NCBI RefSeq assembly: GCF_005869875.1
Contig: NZ_VAWG01000014.1
Coordinates: forward strand, 1-64,000
Length of the DNA: 64,000 nucleotides
Direction: 5' to 3'
Source: Paenibacillus pinistramenti
Lineage (GTDB): Bacteria; Bacillota; Bacilli; Paenibacillales; Paenibacillaceae
Of the stretch, positions 1-8,440 are shown one piece after another. Within the stretch, counting starts at the first letter, position 1, and every line of letters begins with the position of its first letter. Below the pieces are notes generated by a model, which made no database searches, had not been told where the DNA came from, and was given only the letters and a program-made list of their open reading frames with translations. The position numbers were made by a program, and so were the translations under genes.

Positions 1-36
1 TCCTCCGGCGGCCGCGGTGGTGGCCGCCAGCGGTAG
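1..36 (+). CDS. Possible 3' end of an upstream gene (Arg/Gly-rich tail)
   Basis: Frame 1 is open from the first base and stops at TAG (34-36). It would encode a tail of Ser, Gly, Arg and Gln (SSGGRGGGRQR). RGG-rich tails are common at the ends of RNA-binding proteins such as DEAD-box helicases, but with eleven residues no family can be assigned. The reading frame could also be chance in this very GC-rich stretch. Confidence 0.2.
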   Translation, partial: SSGGRGGGRQR

Positions 37-412
37 GCGGCGCGCCTAGCCCGCCGCCGCATCACGCGCGGCCGTGCACCGCGGTCCGCGCCCATCGCTG
101 CCCGCGCGTCCGTGCACCGCGCGCCACCGTCCGCCGCACCACACGCAGCCGTCCGCCATCCGCGCGGCCAAGTCCCGCGCCCGGCTGCCGGCGAAACGGC
201 CCAGCTTATTCGCCCGGACAAGCTGAAACCTTTTTCCGGCGCGGAGCGTCTTGTTATCTGAAGATGGGAGATTTGGGATGGGTGATTTGGAGATTTGGCT
301 CCGGGCTGCTCTTTGCCGGAGTTTGTACAGGAAGCATAGATAAGATACTAAGCCAGGATGATAGATATAAGATTAAGATTTAAGCTTTAGGCTTTACGTT
401 CAGAGGGGGAAC
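37..412. other. Intergenic region, GC-rich then AT-richer; no gene seen
   Basis: The first 200 bases are extremely GC-rich and low in complexity, with the 12-mer CCGTGCACCGCG present twice (about 73-84 and 110-121). A weak hairpin CAGCTT/AAGCTG (202-207 and 220-225) is followed by five T and could end an upstream transcript. After 240 the composition drops sharply, and short GGAGATTTGG-like repeats occur near 265-297. No reading frame with a ribosome site was seen. Confidence 0.5.
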
Positions 413-418
413 ATGACG

Positions 419-1381
419 ATGAAATCTACCGGGGTTATGAGAGGAACAGGCGTCGCTGCAGTACTGCTTCTGGGAGCCGTTCTGATGGCCGCTTGCGGCG
501 GAAGCAACGATGCTTCAGGAGGGAACGGCGCCTCCAATCAGACCGGGATTACGGATCCGGCAGTTGCCTCAGGCAATACCAGCCTGGATAGTTCGGCAAG
601 CAGTACAGATGCAGCCGGGGCTGAAGCTTCAGCCTCCGGCGCCCCGGAAGCAAGCGCCTCGGATGCCGAGAGCAGCGGGAGCGCCGGGACTGCCGAGCCT
701 GCAGTTGCCAGCCCGGAGTCTGCCGGGGATTCCGGCCAAAGTCAGCCTCAGCAGGCGGTGGAAGGAGCCGGGCAGAACCCGGATACGTCCGTTGTAGCGA
801 ATCCGGACAGCGCAGCCGTCCTGATCAACAAGCAGTTTGGTCTGCCGGAGGATTATGAACCAGCAGACCTGGTTTATCCGGATGTGCCTTTTACCTTCTC
901 CGAAAAGATTGAAAAGCGCATGATGCGCAAAGAAGCGGCTGCTGCTCTGGAAGACATGTTTGCCGCCGCCAAGAAGGACGGAATTTATCTCGCCGGCGTT
1001 TCAGGATACCGTTCTTATGAACGCCAGAAGACGATTTTTGAGAATTATGTCAAGAAAGACGGAGAAGAGAAGGCCCGCACCTACAGCGCGTATCCGGGAT
1101 ACAGCGAGCATGAGACCGGTCTGGCCATCGACGTATCAGGCAGCGACGGCAAATGTGCGGCCGAGGACTGCTTCGGCGGCACCCCGGAAGCGGAGTGGAT
1201 CGCTGAGCATGCGCCGGAATATGGCTATATCGTCCGTTATCCGGAAGGCAAAGAAGACATTACAGGCTATAAATATGAACCTTGGCATATCCGGTATGTC
1301 GGTAAAGAGATTGCCGCAGATATCGCCAAACGCAATATTACGCTTGAGGAATACTATGACGCTGTGCCGGTCAGCAAATAA
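419..1381 (+). CDS. VanY-type D-alanyl-D-alanine carboxypeptidase, lipoprotein (peptidase M15B)
   Basis: Predicted zinc carboxypeptidase that removes the terminal D-Ala of peptidoglycan stem peptides outside the membrane. The N-terminus is a lipoprotein signal: a hydrophobic stretch ends in the lipobox LMAAC, so the mature protein should be lipid-anchored. About 110 residues of Ser/Ala/Gly/Pro-rich linker follow. The catalytic domain is C-terminal, with GYRSYERQ, the zinc motif SEHETGLAIDVSG (His and Asp ligands) and EPWHIRY, carrying the catalytic Glu and third zinc His. The ATG at 419 is preferred over the in-frame ATG at 413 because GAGGGGG (403-409) is nine bases from the former and only three from the latter. 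It appears monocistronic, with a terminator directly downstream. No vanRS-like genes are nearby, so a role in wall remodelling is likelier than glycopeptide resistance. Confidence 0.85.
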   Translation: MKSTGVMRGTGVAAVLLLGAVLMAACGGSNDASGGNGASNQTGITDPAVASGNTSLDSSASSTDAAGAEASASGAPEASASDAESSGSAGTAEPAVASPESAGDSGQSQPQQAVEGAGQNPDTSVVANPDSAAVLINKQFGLPEDYEPADLVYPDVPFTFSEKIEKRMMRKEAAAALEDMFAAAKKDGIYLAGVSGYRSYERQKTIFENYVKKDGEEKARTYSAYPGYSEHETGLAIDVSGSDGKCAAEDCFGGTPEAEWIAEHAPEYGYIVRYPEGKEDITGYKYEPWHIRYVGKEIAADIAKRNITLEEYYDAVPVSK

Positions 1382-1405
1382 AGCCGGGACAGCCTGCTCT
1401 CAGAA

Positions 1406-1444
1406 AGCAGCCGCGAATGATGAATTCGGGCTGCTCTTTTTTTT
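1406..1444 (+). terminator. Rho-independent terminator after the VanY-like gene
   Basis: AGCAGCC (1406-1412) pairs with GGCTGCT (1429-1435) and is followed by a run of eight T. Confidence 0.8.
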
Positions 1445-1644
1445 ATATAAAATGTGCAGGATTGCAGCTCTTCATGAGGAGCCTCTCCTAAAAAGTCCAC
1501 GGCGCAGGTCTCGATTCTGCCTCACTTTTTGCGGGAGTTTATTATTTAGACCAGGCAGGTTTGACAGCATCCAATCCGGGTAAGGACATAGGGAGCCCAG
1601 CCGCTCTGACAATATGGAGTCCCAAACTTGAGGAGGTAATTGAC

Positions 1645-1983
1645 ATGTCTGAGAACAATCATGTAGTGAACAAAGAAGGTCAAGTCGCCTTAAACAAAGT
1701 GGATGATGCGCTGAACCGGATCAGCGACAAGCAGAAGGATGACATTCTGGGGAGCTTTAACGAATTCAAATCTTATTTGAGCAAAAGAGTTGAGCTGGCT
1801 CAAAATATTGGCCTGAACGAAGAAGCCATCGCCCTGGCTGCCGAGAAGGTAGCCGGTTATCTGGCCGAGAAGGAAGAGCCGCGCAATGCCGAGGAGAAAC
1901 TGCTCCGCGAGCTTTGGAATGCAGGCGATAAAGAGCAGCAGCATGCGCTCGCCCACATGCTTGTCGGACTGGCCAGATCTTGA
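1645..1983 (+). CDS. DUF3243 domain protein (YmfJ-like), 112 aa
   Basis: Small soluble protein matching the DUF3243 family of Bacillales, whose function is not established. It is predicted helical and strongly charged, with the recognisable stretches SFNEFKSYLSKRVELAQNIG and ELWNAGDKEQQHALAHMLV. There is no signal peptide or membrane segment. The start at 1645 has a perfect AGGAGGT site seven bases upstream; a longer in-frame reading from 1561 lacks one. It is flanked by terminators on both sides, so it is probably transcribed alone. I recognise the family but cannot assign a role. Confidence 0.8.
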   Translation: MSENNHVVNKEGQVALNKVDDALNRISDKQKDDILGSFNEFKSYLSKRVELAQNIGLNEEAIALAAEKVAGYLAEKEEPRNAEEKLLRELWNAGDKEQQHALAHMLVGLARS

Positions 1984-2070
1984 CCGGAGCCTGCGCCGCC
2001 AATAAGCCGTTAATATAATAAGCCTAAGCCGCCAATAATTGGGGCACGATGAATCATAACTTGCTGAGGA

Positions 2071-2114
2071 ACCCTTTCAGGATGGAGCTTTTTCCCTTGC
2101 CTGAAGGGGTTTTT
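2071..2114 (+). terminator. Rho-independent terminator after the DUF3243 gene
   Basis: ACCCTTTCAGG (2071-2081) pairs with CCTGAAGGGGT (2100-2110) and is followed by T residues. Just upstream, GCCGCCAATAA occurs twice (about 1996 and 2028). Confidence 0.75.
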
Positions 2115-2204
2115 GGCATGCTTGGACCATCTGCTCTGTCTGATAGATTTGTCACAAAAACTCATCAAATCTTCATCAAAACATCAGAAAGTTGGAAATA
2201 AGTA

Positions 2205-2264
2205 TTGACACTGATAATGATTATCAGTATGGTTATATCAGAACACATTGATAATGATTATCAA
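2205..2264 (+). promoter_or_regulatory. Promoter with two Fur boxes
   Basis: A -35 TTGACA (2205-2210) and a -10 TATGGT (2228-2233) are separated by exactly 17 bases, and that spacer is the palindrome CTGATAATGATTATCAG (2211-2227). A second copy, TTGATAATGATTATCAA, lies at 2248-2264, just downstream of the expected transcription start. Both match the established Fur 7-1-7 consensus TGATAATNATTATCA fully. Iron-loaded repressor should block both RNA polymerase binding and early elongation. Confidence 0.93.
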
Positions 2265-2318
2265 CCAACTCATTCGGATTATATAAACTTTAACTATTGA
2301 GGAAAGGGAGTCATCGCC

Positions 2319-3179
2319 ATGGTAACATTGCAAACGGCCCATTTGGACATCGCTTATGAGGAGCGCCTGATCGTAGAGGACTTGAATATTAAAATTCCTG
2401 ACGGCAAAATTACGGCCCTTGTAGGAGCGAATGGCTCCGGCAAGTCAACCATTTTGAAGACAATGGCGCGGATTCTCAGTCCTAAGAGCGGCAGTGTCCT
2501 GCTGAACGGCAAATCCATTCATAAGCAGTCCACACGTGAAGTGGCGAAGCAGCTCGCGATTCTGCCTCAGAATCCAACCGCTCCGGATGGCCTGACCGTT
2601 TATGAACTGGTATCTTACGGCCGCTTCCCTTATCAGAAAGGGTTCGGAAGCATGAACGCCGAAGACCGCCGTGTGATTGAATGGGCGATTGATGTGACCG
2701 GCATGTCCGCCTTCGCAGAACGTCCAATTGAGCAGCTTTCGGGCGGCCAGCGGCAGCGTGCATGGATTGCCATGGCTCTAGCTCAAGAGACGGATATGCT
2801 GTTCCTCGACGAGCCGACGACTTTCCTTGATATGGCGCACCAGCTTGAAGTATTGGAGCTTCTTGAAGAGTTAAATGCTGAACAGCACCGGACGATCGTC
2901 ATGGTTGTTCACGATTTGAACCATGCGTCGCGTTACGCACAGCATATGATCGCCATTAAATCCGGCAAGGCTGTTGCTGAAGGCGCTCCTGCTGAAGTCA
3001 TGACCCCTGACGTGCTGCAGGAGGTATTTGGAATTGAGGCGGATATCATTATTGATCCTCGCTCCGGAGTTCCGCTCTGCCTGCCTTACGGCCTGTGCGG
3101 CCGCAAGCCTTCTGCACGGGTGAGAACCAATGAAGAAGCTATGGTACCAGCTGCACAGATGGCAGCGGCGTTCCGTTAA
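2319..3179 (+). CDS. Iron-siderophore ABC transporter ATP-binding protein (FhuC/FecE type)
   Basis: Cytoplasmic ATPase that would energise import of ferric siderophores. It has all ABC motifs: Walker [10 protein letters not shown] (residues 36-44), Q-loop LPQNP, signature LSGGQRQR, Walker B MLFLDEP and H-loop VVHDLNHA. Length (286 aa) is slightly above the usual 255-275 because of a C-terminal tail rich in Ala and Met. GGAAAGGGAG precedes the ATG. No permease or binding-protein gene is adjacent. In Bacillus and Staphylococcus one such ATPase is known to serve several siderophore permeases encoded elsewhere, and that arrangement is inferred here. Iron control is supported by the two Fur boxes in its promoter. 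Confidence 0.9.
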   Translation: MVTLQTAHLDIAYEERLIVEDLNIKIPDGKITALVGANGSGKSTILKTMARILSPKSGSVLLNGKSIHKQSTREVAKQLAILPQNPTAPDGLTVYELVSYGRFPYQKGFGSMNAEDRRVIEWAIDVTGMSAFAERPIEQLSGGQRQRAWIAMALAQETDMLFLDEPTTFLDMAHQLEVLELLEELNAEQHRTIVMVVHDLNHASRYAQHMIAIKSGKAVAEGAPAEVMTPDVLQEVFGIEADIIIDPRSGVPLCLPYGLCGRKPSARVRTNEEAMVPAAQMAAAFR

Positions 3180-3217
3180 GACTACAGCATACTTTAAATG
3201 TCCTGCTTACTAGACAC

Positions 3218-3264
3218 AAAGACCGTGATTCTCTCTCGTTAGAGGGGATTGCGGTCTTTTTTTT
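3218..3264 (+). terminator. Rho-independent terminator after the siderophore ATPase
   Basis: AAAGACCG (3218-3225) pairs with CGGTCTTT (3252-3259), with an inner CTCTCTCGTTAGAGGGG arm and a T run. Confidence 0.85.
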
Positions 3265-3379
3265 ATACTAAATTTGGAATCAAATCCTGGAAAAAGTATA
3301 ATAAAAGAATCCTATATTCATAGTTTCATAGAACTTAATAGATTCATTATTCAGATTCAAACAGAAGAGGAGATGGATG

Positions 3380-4663
3380 ATGAGGTTTCCAAGACGCAAA
3401 AGCATTCTGCTATTAGCCTTGGCCGGTTCTCTATTTATCGGCTCCGCTGGTTTAAACCATAGAGAGGGGGCTGCCGTCTATGCAGCGTCCTCGCAGCAGG
3501 CAGCGGTCCCGGCCATTCTGCTTGACGGGTATCCGCTTCCTTTCTCAGCGGCTCCGGCAGTCAAATCCGGCACAACCATGGTTCCGTTCAGGTCTGTCGC
3601 TGAAGCGCTGCATATTACGGTTACCTGGAATGCGAAAGCCCAGACCGTTACGGCCACGAAAGCGATGAGCAGCGGGACCGTGCGGACGGTGGTGCTTAAA
3701 CAGGGCAGCAAACAGGCTGCTGTGAACGGCGCAGCCGTCTCTTTGGCGGTAGCGCCTTATGCACAAAATGGAAGCGTGCTTGTCCCGCTGAGCTTCTTCA
3801 GCAGCCAGTTCGGCGCAGCCGTCAGCTGGAACGGGGCGACCAAGACGGTGTCTATTCAATCACCGCCGGAGGATTTGGATACGACGGTCTTTTACGCGCT
3901 GAATTCGTTCTCCAAACGCAGTTATATGTCTCATTTTGACGCGGTTGATTTCGGATGGGCACGTATAGATGCAGACGGCAAATTGACCCTGCAGGGTCAG
4001 GATTACTACTGGCCGGAGGCGGCAGGCGAGATTACGCCGGAATCGCTTGTGGACAGCGCCGTGGCTGCCGGGCAGAGGGCGGAGCTCATGGTGGCAGGCA
4101 CTGACGGCCAAGGGGAGCTCACGAAGCTGCTGGGAGATGCTTCACTCCGCGCGGACGCTGTTCAGGAGATGGTGAGCGTGGCGTCGGAGAAACATTTTAC
4201 AGGCATTACACTGGACTTTGAAGGTCTCGGCTTGACAGGGGACGCGCTTGCCGTGCAGCAGTCGCTGAATGGATTTGTGCAGGACCTGGCGGCTGCCGCT
4301 CATCAGGCGGGGCTTAAGCTGACGCTTGCCCTGCATCCCTTGAACGGATCTTATAAGGGTTATGATTACAAAACATTAGGAAATTATGCGGATGAGCTGA
4401 TTATTATGGCCTATGACTTCAAGAGCGAGAAGGGCCCGGAGCCGCTTGCCAGCATTGATACAGCGATTCAGCTTGCCCTCAAGCAGGTGGACAACAGCAA
4501 GCTTGTGCTCGGGATTTCGCTCGGCAGTGAAACGGCCCAGTCGATTGCCGGCCCGGCAGGCCTGGCTAAACGGTACGGCCTGAAAGGCATTGCGCTGTGG
4601 CGTCTCACGCTTGTGGATGACGAGACCCTTCAAGCGCTGGAGAAGAGCGTCATATTGAACTGA
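3380..4663 (+). CDS. Exported protein: copper-amine-oxidase-like N-domain fused to a GH18-like domain
   Basis: Secreted or wall-associated protein of 427 aa. After a signal peptide (ILLLALAGSLFIGSAG, with cleavage likely after AVYAA) comes a domain of the copper amine oxidase N-terminal type (about 45-160), recognisable from DGYPLPF, TTMVPFRSVAEAL and GSVLVPLSFFSSQFG. This domain is common on Paenibacillus surface proteins and does not imply oxidase activity. The C-terminal half (about 170-427) resembles glycoside hydrolase family 18: GITLDFEGLG holds the expected catalytic Glu in an LDFEG context, as in spore-cortex hydrolases of the YaaH/SleL group, and IIMAYDF and GIALWRL are typical barrel strands. 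A peptidoglycan or chitin substrate is inferred only. The ATG at 3380 is seven bases from AGGAG; the adjacent ATG at 3377 is also possible. Confidence 0.8.
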   Translation: MRFPRRKSILLLALAGSLFIGSAGLNHREGAAVYAASSQQAAVPAILLDGYPLPFSAAPAVKSGTTMVPFRSVAEALHITVTWNAKAQTVTATKAMSSGTVRTVVLKQGSKQAAVNGAAVSLAVAPYAQNGSVLVPLSFFSSQFGAAVSWNGATKTVSIQSPPEDLDTTVFYALNSFSKRSYMSHFDAVDFGWARIDADGKLTLQGQDYYWPEAAGEITPESLVDSAVAAGQRAELMVAGTDGQGELTKLLGDASLRADAVQEMVSVASEKHFTGITLDFEGLGLTGDALAVQQSLNGFVQDLAAAAHQAGLKLTLALHPLNGSYKGYDYKTLGNYADELIIMAYDFKSEKGPEPLASIDTAIQLALKQVDNSKLVLGISLGSETAQSIAGPAGLAKRYGLKGIALWRLTLVDDETLQALEKSVILN

Positions 4664-4707
4664 ACCGGCCGAAGTGCCTAGATAAGGCTTGGAAAAAGGA
4701 TACACAG

Positions 4708-4741
4708 CCCGGATTGCCTGCGCAGTCCGGGTTATTTTTTT
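4708..4741 (+). terminator. Rho-independent terminator after the GH18-like gene
   Basis: CCCGGA (4708-4713) pairs with TCCGGG (4726-4731), followed by TTATTTTTTT. The remaining bases to 4975 contain no gene that I can see. Confidence 0.8.
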
Positions 4742-4975
4742 GTGGTGCACCCTGCAAATAGCCGGCCTGCACGATAACGAAATCCGGCGCTGCTCTTTCC
4801 ATAACTGACCTCGGCAGGATGAATGTATAGCTTATTCGGCGGGATAACCGGCCGGCTGCGGGAGAAACTATCGGGAGAAGGCAGAGCAGCAATGATCTGC
4901 AATGATCTTCTGCACTCTTTATCCTGAATCAGATATCTAAAAATTGAACAAAAAGTGAAAAGTGAAAAAAATCAC

Positions 4976-5034
4976 TTGATTTGTGAAAAATGTCACACTA
5001 TAATAAAAACATAAACAAGGTGAACAAATTCACA
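4976..5034 (+). promoter_or_regulatory. nox promoter with two tandem TGTGA-N6-TCACA operator boxes
   Basis: A -35 TTGATT (4976-4981) and -10 TATAAT (4999-5004) have a 17-base spacer. The spacer is filled by the perfect box TGTGA-AAAATG-TCACA (4982-4997). A second box with one mismatch, GGTGA-ACAAAT-TCACA (5019-5034), lies just after the expected start site. The spacing (N6) matches the Crp/Fnr family consensus. Rex sites are similar but have N8 between the same half-sites. The positions predict repression. Further downstream are short ACGAACAA/ACGATCAA repeats and a small hairpin (5114-5128) before the ribosome site. Confidence 0.75.
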
Positions 5035-5161
5035 AACAGACAAAACGTTCGAACAAACGATCAAACGATCAACGAACAACCAGCGGATGTCAAACAAGTA
5101 ATGTTAATCACGATCTGCTTCGCGCAGAATTTTCGTTCAACTTTAGAGGAGGAATTTTAAG

Positions 5162-6520
5162 ATGAAGATTGCAGTTATTGGATGTACCCATGCAGGCACG
5201 GCGGCTATTGTAAATGCAGCGAAATTGTATCCTGAGGCTCAAATCACGGTGTATGAACGTAACGATAACATTTCGTTCCTGTCCTGCGGTATTGCCCTTT
5301 ATGTAGGCGGCATGGTGAAGGATCCGGCCGGATTGTTCTACTCTTCGCCGGAGCAGCTTAAAGAGCTTGGGGTCGACACAAGAATGCAGCATGAAGTAAC
5401 TTCTGTAGATACGAAGCAGAAGGTGCTGACCGCCCGCAACTTGAAGACTGGAGAAACATTTGAGGATACTTTCGACAAGCTGATTGTAACGACAGGATCC
5501 TGGCCGATTGTTCCGAAATTTGAAGGCGGCGAGCTGGACAACATTCTGCTGTCGAAGAATTTCAACCATTCGAACACGATCATTGAGAAATCGGAGAAGG
5601 CGAAGAGCATCGTGGTTGTAGGCGCCGGCTACATTGGCGTTGAGCTTGTAGAAGCTTTCGAGCTTAACGGCAAACAGGTCACCCTGATTGATGCGGAAGA
5701 CCGGATCTTGAGCAAATATCTGGATGCCGAATTTACAGACAAGATTGAAGCGTCCCTGCAGGAGCAAGGCATTAAGCTGGCGCTCGGCGAGAAGGTAACC
5801 CGTTTTGAAGGCAAGGACGGCAAAGTCAGCACCGTCGTAACCGACAAAGGCAGCTATGAAGCGGATCTGGTGATCATGTGCATCGGCTTCCGGCCAAACA
5901 CAGAGCTGCTGAAAGGCCAGGTTGATATGCTGGATAACGGCGCCATTATCGTCAATAACTATATGCAGACGAGCTGCCCGGATGTGTATGCGGCTGGCGA
6001 CAGCTGTGCGGTGTTCTACAATCCAACCAAGAAGCATGCATACATTCCGCTTGCTACCAACGCAGTCCGCATGGGTACGCTTGTTGCCCGCAACCTGATC
6101 AAACCAACTGTCTCCTACATGGGTACCCAAGGCACTTCGGGCATCAAGATTTATGAAGACAACATTGCGGCAACAGGGCTGACTGAGGTTTCTGCGAAAG
6201 AGGCAGGTCTTGATGTGGACAGCGTTCTGATCCATGAGAATTACCGTCCTGAGTTTATGCCGACCCATGAAGAAGTCATCCTGAAGGTTGTGTTTGAGAA
6301 AGCAAACCGCCGGATCGTGGGTGCGCAGCTGATGTCGAAAGCGAACCTGACTCAATCCATTAACACGCTTTCGGTCTGCATCCAGAATCACATGGCCATG
6401 GAAGAGCTGGCGTTTGTCGACTTTTTCTTCCAGCCGCACTATAACAAGCCTTGGAACTTCCTGAATACAGCAGGACTTGGAGCTCTTCCAGAGGTTCCTG
6501 CGCTGGAGCCGACTCGTTAA
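5162..6520 (+). CDS. nox: NADH oxidase, FAD-dependent, water-forming type
   Basis: Flavoprotein of the pyridine nucleotide-disulfide oxidoreductase family that would oxidise NADH with O2, regenerating NAD+ and removing oxygen in the cytoplasm. At 452 aa it matches the streptococcal/enterococcal Nox length. Visible features are an N-terminal FAD Rossmann motif in which the usual GxGxxG is replaced by GCTHAGTAA, as is typical of Nox. The single redox-active Cys lies in SFLSCGIAL (around residue 42), and the NAD-binding motif is VVVGAGYIGVELVEA (around 155-170). The second FAD motif is PDVYAAGDSCAV, with a C-terminal dimerisation domain after it. AGGAGG lies nine bases before the ATG. The single Cys rather than a CxxC pair argues against a disulfide reductase. 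CoA-disulfide reductase is the nearest alternative. The redox-type operator boxes upstream fit an NADH-balancing role. Confidence 0.88.
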   Translation: MKIAVIGCTHAGTAAIVNAAKLYPEAQITVYERNDNISFLSCGIALYVGGMVKDPAGLFYSSPEQLKELGVDTRMQHEVTSVDTKQKVLTARNLKTGETFEDTFDKLIVTTGSWPIVPKFEGGELDNILLSKNFNHSNTIIEKSEKAKSIVVVGAGYIGVELVEAFELNGKQVTLIDAEDRILSKYLDAEFTDKIEASLQEQGIKLALGEKVTRFEGKDGKVSTVVTDKGSYEADLVIMCIGFRPNTELLKGQVDMLDNGAIIVNNYMQTSCPDVYAAGDSCAVFYNPTKKHAYIPLATNAVRMGTLVARNLIKPTVSYMGTQGTSGIKIYEDNIAATGLTEVSAKEAGLDVDSVLIHENYRPEFMPTHEEVILKVVFEKANRRIVGAQLMSKANLTQSINTLSVCIQNHMAMEELAFVDFFFQPHYNKPWNFLNTAGLGALPEVPALEPTR

Positions 6521-6543
6521 TCCCCCCAAATCAAGCCCAAACC

Positions 6544-6588
6544 AGGCAGTGCTGACCGGAAATTTAATTTCCGCCGGTGCTGCCTTTT
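6544..6588 (+). terminator. Rho-independent terminator after nox
   Basis: AGGCAG/CTGCCT arms (6544-6549 and 6580-6585), with an inner GGAAATT/AATTTCC stem and a short T run. Confidence 0.75.
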
Positions 6589-6673
6589 CTTTTCCCCCCC
6601 CTGTTGCCACAGTTGTGAAATCACGCTAAAGTGGAGATTGTATGTCTAGGATAGGAAGGTGTTAACAGGAACA

Positions 6674-7327
6674 ATGAAAGATAAACAATTGAAAAAAAGG
6701 TTGTCATTAGCGTTCATTCTAAGCGTTGTATTTGCTGTCTTGTTCGGTTTGATAGCGCTCTCTTTACGCCGTGAATGGATCGCCTCTTTCGATCTTTCGG
6801 TAATCAGGCAGGTGCAGTCCTGGGAAAGCCCCGGGCTTACCCATTTGATGGAATCGCTGAGCTGGATCGGCACGGCCAAGGTGGTCATCGTGATCGCAGT
6901 CGTCATCATGCTGGTGCTGTATTTTGGACTGGGCCACCGGCGCGAGCTGATCTTCCTGGCTTCGGTTACTGTGGGCGATTATCTGCTCAATGAGATGATC
7001 AAGCACTTCTTTAAGCGGGAACGTCCGAATCTGCACCGCATTATTGAAGAGACAGGGTACAGCTTCCCGAGCGGCCATTCCATGGTTTCGTTTGCCTTGT
7101 ACGGTTCGCTGGCTTATTTACTCTGGAAGCATATGGGCACCTGGCTGGGCAGGGTCATTCTGCTTGGACTTGCAGCTCTGCTCATAGCAGGCATTGGCCT
7201 GAGCCGCATTTATCTCGGCGTTCATTATCCAAGCGATGTGATTGGCGGCTATTTTGCCAGCGGCTGCTGGCTGACGCTCGCGATTTGGTTCGGGGGAAAA
7301 TGGACCGGCGGCCGCAAAAAGGCTTAG
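6674..7327 (+). CDS. PAP2-family membrane phosphatase (undecaprenyl-diphosphatase/BcrC-like)
   Basis: Integral membrane phosphatase of 217 aa with about six hydrophobic segments. The three PAP2 signatures are in order: KHFFKRERP (KX6RP), SFPSGHSM (PSGH with the catalytic-acid His) and SRIYLGVHYPSD (SRX5HX3D with the nucleophilic His). Members of this family dephosphorylate undecaprenyl pyrophosphate or phosphatidylglycerol phosphate, and the sequence alone does not separate the two. ATG 6674 gives a natural N-terminus (MKDKQLKKR). A GTG at 6659 is in frame and has AGGA seven bases upstream, so five more residues are possible. It sits alone between nox and the formate/nitrite channel. Confidence 0.85.
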   Translation: MKDKQLKKRLSLAFILSVVFAVLFGLIALSLRREWIASFDLSVIRQVQSWESPGLTHLMESLSWIGTAKVVIVIAVVIMLVLYFGLGHRRELIFLASVTVGDYLLNEMIKHFFKRERPNLHRIIEETGYSFPSGHSMVSFALYGSLAYLLWKHMGTWLGRVILLGLAALLIAGIGLSRIYLGVHYPSDVIGGYFASGCWLTLAIWFGGKWTGGRKKA

Positions 7328-7518
7328 CCATCCGCTGTAAAGAGTCATTTCGCATTTTACCCCTATTGGATGAATTGCTTATGTTCTGCCTATGGCCGTT
7401 TTTATAAAAATTTTTAATAAATGAAAGCGGTATCGTGATTTATGTTATTTTTTAAGTGTTTTAGGCGGAGCTACAATAAGAGCAAATCTTCCAAGTGGAA
7501 TCAAAAGGGGAATGCGAA

Positions 7519-8340
7519 ATGGCTTATTATAAACCGAATGAAATGGCTGAACTCGTTGTAGACGTTGGGGTCAAGAAAGCCCGTAACAACCTTCTTACCC
7601 TCCTTGTACTGGGATTTCTGGGAGGGGCCTTCATCTCAATCGGCTTCCTTCTGGACATCCGGGTCATCGCCGGCGCGCCTAAGGAATGGGGAACCATTGC
7701 CAACTTTATCGGGGCTGCAGTCTTCCCGGCCGGTTTGATTCTGGTAGTTATAGCAGGCGCCGAGCTTCTGACCGGCAATATGATGGCGGTGCCGATTGCC
7801 CGTTACGCCGGTAAGATCAAAACGAGTGAAGTCATCCGCAATCTGGTTCTTATTACGCTTTCTAATTTTGTCGGTGCCATTTTTGTCGCTTATTTCTTTG
7901 GACATGTAGTCGGTCTGACGCACAGCGGTGTTTATCTGGACAAAGTGGTGGACATGGCAGGACACAAGCTTGATGACAGCTTCCTGCAGGCCTTTATTTC
8001 GGGGATTGGCTGTAACTGGCTGGTAGCACTGGCCATCTGGTCTTCTTACGCATCGGATAACATCAGCGGTAAAATTCTCGGCCTCTGGTTCCCGGTTATG
8101 GCGTTTGTCGCCATCGGCTTCCAGCACGTTGTGGCCAACATGTTCCTGATTCCGGCTGCCATCTTTGAAGGTCATTATTCATGGGGGCAGTATCTCCAGA
8201 ACTTTGTACCGGTTTGGCTGGGGAACCTGGTCGGCGGCGGCCTGTTTGTAGCGATGGCTTACTTCCTGGCTTACCTGAAGCAAGCTCCGTCTGCTGCTGC
8301 TGTTAAACTGCCGGCTGCTTCCAAGACGGTCCGCAAATAA
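7519..8340 (+). CDS. Formate/nitrite transporter (FocA/NirC family)
   Basis: Pentameric inner-membrane channel for small monovalent anions such as formate or nitrite. The 273-aa protein has six hydrophobic segments with the family's typical sequences, including AGAELLTGNMM and GIGCNWLVALAIW, and the sequence VANMFLIP in the fifth segment. AGGGG lies eight bases before ATG 7519, so the longer GTG reading from 7495 is unlikely. A -10-like TACAAT lies at 7472-7477. It precedes a molybdopterin oxidoreductase, which makes formate the more likely substrate. A strong terminator separates the two genes, so co-transcription would depend on read-through. Confidence 0.9.
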   Translation: MAYYKPNEMAELVVDVGVKKARNNLLTLLVLGFLGGAFISIGFLLDIRVIAGAPKEWGTIANFIGAAVFPAGLILVVIAGAELLTGNMMAVPIARYAGKIKTSEVIRNLVLITLSNFVGAIFVAYFFGHVVGLTHSGVYLDKVVDMAGHKLDDSFLQAFISGIGCNWLVALAIWSSYASDNISGKILGLWFPVMAFVAIGFQHVVANMFLIPAAIFEGHYSWGQYLQNFVPVWLGNLVGGGLFVAMAYFLAYLKQAPSAAAVKLPAASKTVRK

Positions 8341-8381
8341 AATAATTTTAAATCGGCGCGGAATATCCGCAGACCTAAACA

Positions 8382-8419
8382 AAAGCTTTGAGCGCAGGGA
8401 ACTGTGCCAAAGCTTTTTT
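8382..8419 (+). terminator. Rho-independent terminator after the formate/nitrite channel
   Basis: AAAGCTTTG (8382-8390) pairs with CAAAGCTTT (8408-8416), with an inner GCGCA/TGTGC stem and a T run. Confidence 0.88.
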
Positions 8420-8440
8420 CTATTTTCCGCAAAAAAAATG

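Noticed and set aside
960-1583. Plus-strand frame of 207 aa overlapping the VanY-like gene
   Set aside because: Out of frame with clear M15B motifs and runs through the terminator; no ribosome site.
4982-4997. Canonical Rex site at nox
   Set aside because: The half-sites are separated by six bases, whereas Rex needs eight between the same half-sites; kept only as an alternative regulator.
5108-6610. Minus-strand frame of 500 aa over nox
   Set aside because: Shadow of nox; no start signal and no recognisable domain.
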